From contig CACZEK010000005.1 in the NCBI GenBank assembly GCA_902780135.1, positions 1 to 64,000 of the forward strand: DNA of 64,000 nt, read 5' to 3'. A program made the translations under genes and the position numbers. This DNA is from an uncultured bacterium (lineage in GTDB: Bacteria > Verrucomicrobiota > Lentisphaeria > Victivallales > UBA1829). Positions 19,698 through 27,157 of the stretch are shown piece after piece. The notes under the pieces were generated by a model, which had not been told where the DNA came from, did no database searches, and saw only the letters and a list, made by a program, of their open reading frames with translations. Each line of letters starts with the position of its first letter. Within the stretch, counting starts at the first letter, position 1.

Positions 19698-20736
19698 TGC
19701 GCTTCTCCGATTCCAGCTTGAACGACGCGGCGATCTCCGCCGGGTCGGTCGTGGCGGTGCCGGATTTCCCGACGACGATGCCCGCCGCCTGGTTGGAGAT
19801 GACGGCGGCCTCGCGGTCGGTCGCGCCGGCGGCGTGGTACAGCGTGAACGCGGAAATGACGGTGTCGCCCGCGCCGGAGACGTCGAAGACTTCGCGCGCG
19901 ATGGTCGGGATCACGAATCCGCGCGGCTCCTTCTCGGAATACAGCGCCATGCCCTGATGCCCCAGCGTGACGAGCAGGATGTCGGGCGCCCACTCCTTGC
20001 GGATCTTCGCCGCGACCGCCTGCAGCGCGGCGTCCTTCGCCGGATCGCCTGCGGAATCGCCGTGGTACATCCCCGCCAGGGCGAACGCCTCGGCGCGGTT
20101 CGGGGTCATAAGGGAGATGCCTCTGGTCCTGACCGGATTGCCGGGGTGCGGGTCGAGCGAGGTGAAGATGCCCTCGTGGGAGGCGGTCGAGACGATCGCG
20201 TCGAGCATCTCCTGTCCGATCAGCCCCTTGGCGTAATCCTCGATGACGACGGCGTCCACCTCATGCAGGCGGATCTTCTTGGTCAGGGTCTCGATGAGGC
20301 GGTCGCGGATCTCGGTGTCGACGGGCGCGGTCTCCTCGAAATCCATGCGGACGATCTGCTGGTTCCCCGCGATCACGCGCTGTTTTTCGATGGTGACGCG
20401 GCCGGGAACGCCCACGATGCCGTTGGTGTTGATGCGGGCTCCGGCGAGCAGCGCGCGAAGTTTTTCGCCGGGCTCGTCGACCCCCACGATGCCGAACGCG
20501 AATATCTTCGCTTCCGGCGAAAGCGCCTTCAGGTTGCGCATGACGTTCGCGGCGCCGCCGAGGCGGATGCTCTTGTCGCGGACGCGGAGCACGGGGACGG
20601 GCGCCTCCTGGGAGAGACGCGACGCGCTGCCGGTGATGTAGGTGTCGAGCATGAGATCGCCGAGCACGGCGATGCGGAGCGGCCTGGACGCTTCGACGAG
20701 CGCGGCGAACCGTTCGGGGGAGATCGTGGGAAGCAT
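19690..20736 (-). CDS. rfaE1: D-glycero-beta-D-manno-heptose-7-phosphate kinase (HldE N-domain/RfaE1 type)
   Basis: PfkB-family kinase for ADP-heptose synthesis, feeding LPS core assembly. In 348 residues the N-terminal GDLMLDTYITGSASRLSQEAP and RLGGAANVMRNL motifs are specific for RfaE1/HldE; the C-terminal DVSGAGDT (285-292) holds the catalytic base D291. There is no fused adenylyltransferase domain, so a separate RfaE2 must exist elsewhere. It sits 9 bases after the coiled-coil gene and overlaps maf. It complements the heptosyltransferase at 11.7-12.7 kb. Confidence 0.92.
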   Translation of the reverse strand: MLPTISPERFAALVEASRPLRIAVLGDLMLDTYITGSASRLSQEAPVPVLRVRDKSIRLGGAANVMRNLKALSPEAKIFAFGIVGVDEPGEKLRALLAGARINTNGIVGVPGRVTIEKQRVIAGNQQIVRMDFEETAPVDTEIRDRLIETLTKKIRLHEVDAVVIEDYAKGLIGQEMLDAIVSTASHEGIFTSLDPHPGNPVRTRGISLMTPNRAEAFALAGMYHGDSAGDPAKDAALQAVAAKIRKEWAPDILLVTLGHQGMALYSEKEPRGFVIPTIAREVFDVSGAGDTVISAFTLYHAAGATDREAAVISNQAAGIVVGKSGTATTDPAEIAASFKLESEKRNV

Positions 20737-20745
20737 AAAAAAACC

Positions 20746-21228
20746 TCAGTGCGAGTTCAGGATACTGGTTTCGATCGTCTTGGCGGAAGACGCGGTGTCG
20801 AGCGTGCTCTGGCGGATATGGAAATTGTCCGTCTTTTTCTCCCTCCAGGTCATCACGATCAGTTCATAGCGGGAGAGCACGTTCCGCAGGTCGCTCACCT
20901 GTTCCGGCGTCATTTCCTTTCCGTTTTCGCGCACGTGGAGCGCGAACTGGTCCAATATGCCGTTCACGAGGTTGATCTCGCCCCTCTGCGCGACGTTCTT
21001 TCCGCCCGTTTTGCGGATGAGGTCGCGGATGCGGTCGATCTGTTCGTACATCTCGTCCTTCTCCATTTCCGCGATCAGCAGCTGCTGGTGGCGGAGCTGG
21101 AGCGGGAAGACGATCGTGATATAAAGCTGGAAGACGATCAGCGCGGCGAACAGCAGGATGCCGGCGCCGGTCACGACGTCGCGTTTCCGTTTCGTGGAAT
21201 AATATCTGGTGATGTCGATTTTGCTCAT
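20746..21228 (-). CDS. Single-pass membrane coiled-coil protein of unknown function
   Basis: A 160-residue protein with a basic cytoplasmic start (YYSTKRKRD), one membrane helix at about 19-42 (VVTGAGILLFAALIVFQLYITIVF), and a heptad-like region (LRHQQLLIAEMEKDEMYEQI). The rest is soluble and presumably periplasmic. The shape recalls septum or envelope proteins such as FtsL/FtsB, but no family motif is seen. It is encoded between ROK and the heptose kinase, 44 and 9 bases away, so an envelope role is a reasonable guess. Confidence 0.75.
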   Translation of the reverse strand: MSKIDITRYYSTKRKRDVVTGAGILLFAALIVFQLYITIVFPLQLRHQQLLIAEMEKDEMYEQIDRIRDLIRKTGGKNVAQRGEINLVNGILDQFALHVRENGKEMTPEQVSDLRNVLSRYELIVMTWREKKTDNFHIRQSTLDTASSAKTIETSILNSH

Positions 21229-21272
21229 GTTTCAGGTCCTGTGCGGCAGTTTCCCGTGCGGGAAACGCCCGT

Positions 21273-22237
21273 TCAGTTGTTTTGCCAGGGCAGGTCCCAT
21301 TCGCCGATCTCATGGAGCGCGTAGAGCGCGACGGAGGCTCCGGCGTATTCGCCGAGCTTGCTTCCGAGCTTGCCGGGCACGATGGAGCATGCCTCGCGCG
21401 GCTGCTTCCAGCCGTACTTCCTGACGCGTTCGAGGAGCGGCTTCATGAAGAGGTCGCCGCACTGGATGGCGATGGTGCCGAGGGCGATGACTGCGCGTTG
21501 CGCTCCATCATCCCGTCCCACACGGCGCATGCGTACGGGTCGTTCGCCAGCACGGCGTCGGACAGCGTCTTCATGTCGATGTTTTCGAGGCTGCCGGCGA
21601 GCTTCACGATCGTGCTGTTCGGCTTGTCCGCGAGTTCGCGCTGCATGCGCTGGGCGATGGCGCGTCCGCCGGAAAACGCCTCCCAGCAGCCGCGCAGGCC
21701 GCAGTTGCAGAGCGGCCCGTTCGCGTCGAGGATCATGTGCCCGACTTCGCCCGCGTCGCAGGTCGCGCCGCGCAGGAGATGTCCGTTCGCGATCACGCCT
21801 GCCCCGATGCCGGTGCTCATGGTGAGGTACAGCATGTCCTGCACGCCGACGCCAGATCCGAACAGCCATTCGGCGAGCCCGGACGCGTTCGCGTCGTTGT
21901 CGAAGAACGCGCGCACGCCGAACTCCTCCGCCAGAAAATCGCGGATCGGGACGTGTTTCCACATCTTCATGTTCGGCGGAGCCATCACGATCCCGCGCTT
22001 GAAATCGAGCGGAGACGGCGTGCAGACGCCGACCGCCTTCAGCTCCTCGCGGGGGATCCCGGCGTCCGCGAGCAGGGACTTCCCGGCGGAGACCATCGCG
22101 GGGAGGACGTCGTCCGGCTCGCGCTCCTTGTTCGGGACGCGGCTGGACGCGACGAGCGTGCCGTCGCTGAGTACGAGAGAGACGGCGACCTTCGTGCCGC
22201 CTACATCGAAACCGAGGATCGGGAATGGCTTTGCCAT
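21273..22237 (-). pseudogene. ROK-family sugar kinase, frameshifted near the 3' end
   Basis: From ATG 22237 (after GGAG) the frame reads a ROK kinase: ILGFDVGGTKVAVSLV (phosphate-binding), FDNDANASGLAEWLFGSG with the catalytic Asp, STGIGAGVI, GEVGHMI and the zinc motif CNCGLRGCWE. After VWDGMMERNA (about 21490-21500) the frame ends soon, whereas the next frame gives VIALGTIAIQCGDLF and a normal ROK C terminus to a TGA at 21273. The span of 965 bases is one short of a multiple of three, so a single-base deletion explains it, either a mutation or a sequencing error. It would phosphorylate glucose or a related hexose. It heads the ROK-coiled coil-kinase-maf unit. Confidence 0.85.
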
Positions 22238-22288
22238 GTTTTGAGTCTCCTTCCGGGAAAAAAACGAAAAAAACGGAAAAACAGATAC

Positions 22289-22317
22289 AATATACATTGA
22301 AAAATCGGTCTTGGCAA
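22289..22317 (-). promoter_or_regulatory. Sigma-70 promoter for the ROK-to-maf unit
   Basis: Minus strand: TTGCCA (22317-22312), 17-bp spacer, TATATT (22294-22289). It overlaps the divergent promoter at 22297-22325. Confidence 0.7.
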
Positions 22318-22325
22318 AGTAATTT
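22297..22325 (+). promoter_or_regulatory. Putative promoter for exbB-exbD-tonB
   Basis: TTGAAA (22297-22302), 17-bp spacer, TAATTT (22320-22325), about 43 bases before ATG 22368. It overlaps the ROK promoter on the other strand, so the two would compete for polymerase. Confidence 0.5.
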
Positions 22326-22367
22326 ATAGAGTTTTTAAGATTTTTTCCAGAAAAGAGGCCCCCTTTT

Positions 22368-23111
22368 ATGTTTTCCAATATCCTTTTCTCCGTTTCCCCC
22401 CTCCTCGCATCCAACGGGATCGTCTACGCTTTCAAGGAAAGCGACATCGTCGGACAGGTCATCTGCGTCATCCTTTTCATCGCGTCCGTCGTCGTCTGGT
22501 TCATCATGGGGGAGAAAGCCTGCTCCCTGAACACCGCCATGAAGAAAAGCCAGGCGTTCCTGCGGGTGTTCCGCGAAAAACGAAACCCGCTCTCCCTGAA
22601 GGACCAGGCAGTGGAATCCAAGTCGCCCGCCGCCGCGGTCTACCTCGCCGCGTGCGAACGCATCGAGTCGTTCCACCTCGAACTGCCCGCCGGCGGACGC
22701 CGCGCCATGAGCGACGACGAGCTCGAAGTGATGCGGTCCGCCATGAACCAGGCGGTCGAGGACCAGCTCGTGATCCTGCAGAAACACACCATGATCCTGG
22801 CGACCGCCGTCAGCGGCAGCCCGTTCCTCGGGCTTTTCGGCACGGTCTGGGGCATCACGGTCGCGTTCACCAAGCTCGCGCAGGCGGGCAAGGCCGACGT
22901 CCAGACGCTCGCGCCCGGCGTTTCCGGCGCGCTGCTCACCACCGTGATCGCGCTCCTCGTGGCGCTCCCGTCCATGATCGGCTCCAACTTCATCGCCTCC
23001 ATGATCCAGGACATCACGGTCCACCTCGACAATTTCACCGACGAGGTCTACGCCAAGTTCAAGATCGAACAGCTCGACTCCTACCGCGCATCAATGGAAA
23101 ACCGGGAATAA
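22368..23111 (+). CDS. MotA/TolQ/ExbB proton channel family protein
   Basis: Inner-membrane subunit of a proton-driven energy transducer. The 247 residues show the expected three membrane helices: one near 24-46 (IVGQVICVILFIASVVVWFIM), then a long cytoplasmic loop, and two late ones in the conserved block LGLFGTVWGITVAFTKLA and GALLTTVIALLVALPSMI. It is 13 bases upstream of exbD. With exbD and tonB it should form one ExbB-ExbD-TonB (or TolQRA-like) machine driving an outer-membrane process. Confidence 0.92.
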   Translation: MFSNILFSVSPLLASNGIVYAFKESDIVGQVICVILFIASVVVWFIMGEKACSLNTAMKKSQAFLRVFREKRNPLSLKDQAVESKSPAAAVYLAACERIESFHLELPAGGRRAMSDDELEVMRSAMNQAVEDQLVILQKHTMILATAVSGSPFLGLFGTVWGITVAFTKLAQAGKADVQTLAPGVSGALLTTVIALLVALPSMIGSNFIASMIQDITVHLDNFTDEVYAKFKIEQLDSYRASMENRE

Positions 23112-23124
23112 GGGAGCGACGCCC

Positions 23125-23541
23125 ATGCCGCAGAAACGCAGAAGATTTCAAGCAAAGACGTACAATGAGATCAACCTCACCAACCTGATTGATACGCTCT
23201 TTTTCCTCCTGATCATCTTCATGATCACCGCACCCCTCCTGGAGTATTCCGTCGACGTCACCCCCCCGGAGATGAACGCCGACCCCATCAAGCCGGATTC
23301 CGACTCCAAGATCATCAACGTGAAGGCGGACGGCTCCATCGTCTACGACCGGAAGACCGTTACCGAGGCGGAGCTCCAGATCGTCCTGTCACGCATCGAA
23401 CAGCAGAGCGGGCGCGACACCGTCATTTTCCTGCGCGGCGACCGCGACCTCAACTATGGCACGGTGATGAACGTCATGAGGCTCATCCGCGCGGCTGGAT
23501 TCCGCAACGTCAACCTCGTGATGCAGGAGGAGGCGAAATAA
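23125..23541 (+). CDS. ExbD/TolR family biopolymer transport protein
   Basis: A 138-residue partner of the proton channel. A basic start is followed by NEINLTNLIDTLFFLLIIFMI, the family membrane helix with the essential Asp (the D of LIDT). The periplasmic part has the expected VKADGSIVYDRKTVTEAELQ and DTVIFLRGDRDLNYGTVMNVMRLIRAAG. Its TAA shares a base with the ATG of the tonB-like gene (TAATG), so they are coupled. Confidence 0.92.
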   Translation: MPQKRRRFQAKTYNEINLTNLIDTLFFLLIIFMITAPLLEYSVDVTPPEMNADPIKPDSDSKIINVKADGSIVYDRKTVTEAELQIVLSRIEQQSGRDTVIFLRGDRDLNYGTVMNVMRLIRAAGFRNVNLVMQEEAK

Positions 23542-24491
23542 TGGGCGCACCGTTCTCCGATCCCTACACCAACCCGAAGCGCGCGCGGGCGATCCTCTTC
23601 GGCGTCCTGCTGATGCACGCCGGCGTCATCGCCGTCCCGCTCATCTACGCCTCGCTCACGGACTTCTTCGACCCGCCGGTCATCGTCATGAAAGTCGGGC
23701 TCGCGGACCTTCCCCTCGGGGATTCCCCGGACGCGGGCGCGGCCGCCGACGTCCCCAAGCCAAAAACAGAAGAACCGGACCCCGTTTCCGTGGACGACCT
23801 GCCGAATCCGCAGAAGGTCGACGACCTGCCGCCCGACATTCCGCCTCCGCCGCCGAAGGTCGAGGACCCGCCGAAGCAGAAAACCGACACGAAAACGCCA
23901 GTCGAACCTCCGCCGCCGAAGACCGACACGAAAACGAACGTCAAGCCTCCGAAAAACGATCCTCCGAAGACGCAGACGAAACAGGATCCGCCGAAGTCGA
24001 ACCTGCTGAAGCCGGAAGACATCATCAAGCCGAAAAACACCAAAACGCAGGCGCAGATCGACGCCGAACGCAAGGCGCGCGAGGCCGCCGAGGCGAGAGC
24101 GAAAGCCGACGCCAGGGCGCGCCAGGACCTCATCGCCGACATCCGCGCCACGGCCGGGCAGCAGGGCAGGTTCGGGACCACGAACCCCGGACAGGAAGGC
24201 ATCCTCGCGACCAAGGAGATGCGCGACTACTACGAACAGCTGAACGCGTACATCCGCCCGAAATGGAACGCCGTCTCCCCGTCCAGCGTCGAGCTCAGCG
24301 GAAGGGTCGCCAACTGGCCGACCGTCCACCTCACGATCGCGAAGGACGGCCGCATCACGAAAGCCGTCGTCGTCAGCAAGTCCGGCAACAAGGCGATCGA
24401 CGCCGCGGTCGAGGTCCTGCTCAAGGACCTGAAGGTCGCCCCGGTCCCGCCTCAGGCCGCGACCATCCCCGTCACGCTCGAAATCCGCTGA
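23541..24491 (+). CDS. TonB-like energy transducer
   Basis: A 316-residue protein with a short cytoplasmic end, one membrane helix (about 15-37), a long Pro/Lys/Glu-rich linker (roughly 70-165, many PPPPKVEDPPK-type runs) meant to span the periplasm, a charged helical part, and a C-terminal TonB/TolA-type domain with LTIAKDGRITKAVVVSKSGNKAIDAAV. It probably carries proton-motive energy from ExbB/ExbD to an outer-membrane receptor; TolA is the alternative reading. It is closed by a bidirectional terminator. Confidence 0.88.
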   Translation: MGAPFSDPYTNPKRARAILFGVLLMHAGVIAVPLIYASLTDFFDPPVIVMKVGLADLPLGDSPDAGAAADVPKPKTEEPDPVSVDDLPNPQKVDDLPPDIPPPPPKVEDPPKQKTDTKTPVEPPPPKTDTKTNVKPPKNDPPKTQTKQDPPKSNLLKPEDIIKPKNTKTQAQIDAERKAREAAEARAKADARARQDLIADIRATAGQQGRFGTTNPGQEGILATKEMRDYYEQLNAYIRPKWNAVSPSSVELSGRVANWPTVHLTIAKDGRITKAVVVSKSGNKAIDAAVEVLLKDLKVAPVPPQAATIPVTLEIR

Positions 24492-24514
24492 TCCGGGCCC
24501 ATTTCCCAATCGCG

Positions 24515-24553
24515 AAAAAACTCCGCATGGCATGAAACCGTGCGGAGTTTTTT
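24515..24553. terminator. Bidirectional Rho-independent terminator between tonB and folB
   Basis: The stem actccgca (24520-24527) with tgcggagt (24541-24548) is flanked by an A-run (24515-24520) and a T-run (24548-24553), so it can end both the plus-strand tonB and the minus-strand folB transcripts. Confidence 0.88.
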
Positions 24554-24577
24554 GTCGTCAGCGCATTGTGCGGATGG

Positions 24578-24934
24578 TCAGGAGCGGACGAGCGTGACTT
24601 CCAGTTCGACGCTGTCCGATTCCACCGGGGCGTCCGGCTTGCGGATCCTGAGCGTGACCCGGTCCAGCAGGGGGAACCGTTCCAGCAGTTTTTCCGCGCA
24701 GGCGTAGGCGAGGCGTTCGAGCAGCCGGAACGCCGTTCCGGCGGCGAAGTCCTTCACGCAGCGTTCGGCCGCGGTATAGTCGACGGCGTCGCCGAGGTCG
24801 TCGGAATGCCCGGCGCGGGAGAAATCCCCGCACAGTTCGAGGTCGAAAAAAAGAGTCTGCGGCGCGGTGCGTTCCACGGGAAGCGTCCCGATCACGCAGC
24901 CGACGGGCAGACCTCGGAGAATGATTTTGTCCAT
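24578..24934 (-). CDS. folB: Dihydroneopterin aldolase
   Basis: Folate pathway enzyme converting 7,8-dihydroneopterin to 6-hydroxymethyl-dihydropterin. The 118-residue protein follows the family: KIILRGLPVGCVIGTLPVER at the start (the usual Tyr after G-hh is replaced by Val-Gly-Cys), FFDLEL, DAVDYTAAERCVKDF, LLERLAYACAEKLLERFP, and VTLRIRKPDAP with the conserved Lys-Pro. It starts 19 bases after the stop of the upstream periplasmic protein gene. No other folate gene is near. Confidence 0.85.
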   Translation of the reverse strand: MDKIILRGLPVGCVIGTLPVERTAPQTLFFDLELCGDFSRAGHSDDLGDAVDYTAAERCVKDFAAGTAFRLLERLAYACAEKLLERFPLLDRVTLRIRKPDAPVESDSVELEVTLVRS

Positions 24935-24953
24935 TCGGGAGAGAAGACGGAGC

Positions 24954-25625
24954 TTATTTCGTCTCGTCCTTCTTCGTCATTTCTTCATAAGCCTGTTTCG
25001 CGGCCTCTTCGCGGAGCTTGATCTCGCGGGCGCGGGCTTCGGCCTTTTCCTTGCTTTCGGCGGCTTCGCGGGCGCGGTCCTCGGCGGTCTCGTCCATGAG
25101 CTGCTTTTCACGTTCGAGGGAGAGGCGGTCCACGGGGCTTTCGCCGCGGATGAGGCGCGCGATGCCGATGGCGAGGACGACCGCGGGCAGATCGCTTTCA
25201 CGGATGGAGGTGATCGGCGCGGTCAGCGGGTCGTACTTCTTGCCTTCCTTGTCGTACACGGTCACGCTGACGTTCTTCTTGTCGCCGTCCCGGGAGATGG
25301 AGAGCAGCGCCATGTAGTCGCCCTTGACGTGGGAGAGCACTTCTTTCACCTCGTTTTCGCTGAACGTGACGCCCTGTTTGTGCTTGATGCGGAATTCCTT
25401 CATCGTCTTTTCGACGGCGTCGGCGTCGCAGAGCGCGATCTGCGAATGCGTGGCGAGTTCGGATTTCAGGTATTCGATCAGAAGCGAGGCGGTGCGGTTG
25501 TCCTGCTGGTCGGAGGAAGCGGGACGGGAAAGATCGTCGAACACGAAAACGGAATAAGGCTTGCCGGCGAATGCCGTGAGGGAAATGAACATGGCGGCGG
25601 CAATGATGGCAATATGTTTGAACAT
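24954..25625 (-). CDS. Periplasmic protein of unknown function
   Basis: A 223-residue exported protein. Residues 1-20 are a signal peptide (IIAAAMFISLTAFA). The core, YSVFVFDDLS then LLIEYLKSELATHSQIALCDADAVEKTM, has the look of the TolB-N/CsgG/LpoB-like fold (a small alpha/beta domain of lipoproteins and curli assembly factors), but this is only a structural guess. The last 60 residues are a highly charged helix or coiled coil. ATG 25625 fits the signal peptide and the AGGAATCC upstream; an earlier in-frame start at 25673 lies close to the promoter start site and is not needed. Confidence 0.75.
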   Translation of the reverse strand: MFKHIAIIAAAMFISLTAFAGKPYSVFVFDDLSRPASSDQQDNRTASLLIEYLKSELATHSQIALCDADAVEKTMKEFRIKHKQGVTFSENEVKEVLSHVKGDYMALLSISRDGDKKNVSVTVYDKEGKKYDPLTAPITSIRESDLPAVVLAIGIARLIRGESPVDRLSLEREKQLMDETAEDRAREAAESKEKAEARAREIKLREEAAKQAYEEMTKKDETK

Positions 25626-25690
25626 GGCGGGATTCCTTTCGATCCTGACTTGTTTTGTATCTGTCGGAAACAAATATTTTGGATACCGTA

Positions 25691-25719
25691 ATTATAATAA
25701 TCTATCACGCGAAACGCAA
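25691..25719 (-). promoter_or_regulatory. Sigma-70 promoter for the periplasmic protein-folB unit
   Basis: Minus strand: TTGCGT (25719-25714), 17-bp spacer, perfect TATAAT (25696-25691), about 60 bases upstream of ATG 25625. Confidence 0.78.
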
Positions 25720-25788
25720 GTTTCAAGCCGTTCCACGTTTTTTTACGCGCTTTTTTCGCCCTTTCACACGTTTTTTTCCGTTTTCCGT

Positions 25789-25817
25789 TTGGAATCGCTT
25801 CTTTTCCGTGCTATAGT
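25789..25817 (+). promoter_or_regulatory. Sigma-70 promoter for the cupin-tyrA unit
   Basis: TTGGAA (25789-25794), 17-bp spacer, TATAGT (25812-25817), about 47 bases before ATG 25870. It is divergent from the promoter at 25691-25719. Confidence 0.7.
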
Positions 25818-25869
25818 GTTACGTCCGGTTCTCTCAGAAACATCCGCATAACATCCAAGGATTCCCGCC

Positions 25870-26229
25870 ATGTTCAAACAGCATGCCGCTTTCACCTCCG
25901 AAGTCCGCACCGCCATGCGCGGCGGCGACGGTTCCGTCTCCATCGAGCACATCTGGAAGCCCGGCGTCGAGATGGGCTCCCCCGCCCGCATGTTCTCCCG
26001 CCTCATCCTTCAGCCCGGATGCTCCATCGGCTGGCACGTCCATGAAAACGAGGAGGAGATATTCTACATCCTCGCGGGGCAGGCGCGGATCGACGACAAC
26101 GGCGCGGAGATTATCGCAAACGCCGGGGACTCCGTCATCACGCGGTCCGGCGAGGGCCACGCCGTCGCCTGCGAAGGCTCGGACACGCTCGAAATCCTGG
26201 CTTGCATCGTCCGCTATGGCAACGAATGA
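25870..26229 (+). CDS. Cupin-domain protein
   Basis: A 119-residue single cupin. The first metal motif reads GWHVHENEEEIFYILAGQ (H-x-H with a downstream Glu), the second is weaker around DSVITRSGEGHAVACEG, with one His. Such small cupins bind a metal and may isomerise sugars or sense ligands; the substrate is not evident. The downstream prephenate dehydrogenase gene starts inside its last codons, so the two are co-expressed, but a functional tie to tyrosine synthesis is not clear. Confidence 0.85.
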   Translation: MFKQHAAFTSEVRTAMRGGDGSVSIEHIWKPGVEMGSPARMFSRLILQPGCSIGWHVHENEEEIFYILAGQARIDDNGAEIIANAGDSVITRSGEGHAVACEGSDTLEILACIVRYGNE

Positions 26230-27118
26230 CCGTTCCGGCGTGACGAACGTCGCCATCATCGGCTTCGGCCTCCTCGGGGCCTCCTTCGGGCTCGCGCTCG
26301 GCGGCATGCCCGGCATCCGCCGTCTCTGCTGCACCCGCAATCCCGCCGCACGCGAATGGGCGATCGCCGAACACGCGGCGGACTTCGCCTCCGCCGATCC
26401 CGCCGAGGTCATCCCGCAGGCCGACGTTACCTTCCTGGCGCTCCCGCTCCCCGTCATCGTCCGGTATCTCACGGACTACGCTCACCTCTGGCGCCCCGGC
26501 TCCGTCGTCTCGGACATGGGCAGCGTGAAGGGCGCGATCCTGGATGCCGCCGAACGCACCGTGGTCCCGCGCGGCGTCGTGTTCGTCGGCGGGCACCCGA
26601 TGGCGGGCACCGAATACTCCGGGCACATTCACGCGTTTCCCACGATGTTCCGCGGCGCGGACGTCTTCCTCTGCCCCGCCTCGAACGCAACCGATGAACA
26701 CGTCGAGACCGTCGCCGGGTTCTGGCGCGCGGTGAAGACGAACGTCATCCGCATCGACCCGCGCGAGCACGACGACCTGGTCGCCCACACCAGCCACGTC
26801 CAGCACATCGTGGCGTCCGCGCTCGCGCTCACCATCCTCGGCAGCGAGGACCCGCGCGAAAAGATGCTCCGCGACGCCGGTTGCGCGGGCGGATTCCGCG
26901 ACACCAGCCGAATCGCCTCCAGCAACCCGGTCATGTGGCGCGAGATCATCGAGTTCAACACCCCCGCGATCCTGAACGCGCTCGACAATTTCCAGAAGAA
27001 GCTCGACGTCCTGCGCGCCGAGATCGCCTCCGGCGACTACGACGCCTTCCAGCGGGAATTCGCCCGCGGAAAGGAACTCCGCGACGCCTGGCTCGTGAAG
27101 CACATGCGCAACAAATAA
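26216..27118 (+). CDS. tyrA: Prephenate dehydrogenase
   Basis: Tyrosine pathway enzyme oxidising prephenate to 4-hydroxyphenylpyruvate with NAD(P). The 300 residues begin with a Rossmann motif GFGLLGASFG, then LALPLPVIVRYL, DMGSVKGAI, and the signature GGHPMAGTEYSG with its catalytic His; the C-terminal helical domain contains AHTSHVQHIVASALAL and AGGFRDTSRIA. ATG 26216 overlaps the cupin stop by 14 bases; the in-frame region further upstream is only the cupin gene read in another frame. No chorismate mutase or ACT domain is fused. Confidence 0.9.
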   Translation: MATNDRSGVTNVAIIGFGLLGASFGLALGGMPGIRRLCCTRNPAAREWAIAEHAADFASADPAEVIPQADVTFLALPLPVIVRYLTDYAHLWRPGSVVSDMGSVKGAILDAAERTVVPRGVVFVGGHPMAGTEYSGHIHAFPTMFRGADVFLCPASNATDEHVETVAGFWRAVKTNVIRIDPREHDDLVAHTSHVQHIVASALALTILGSEDPREKMLRDAGCAGGFRDTSRIASSNPVMWREIIEFNTPAILNALDNFQKKLDVLRAEIASGDYDAFQREFARGKELRDAWLVKHMRNK

Positions 27119-27157
27119 CCGCCGCCCCCTCCCCCCGGACGGCTTTGCAGGCGGAAG

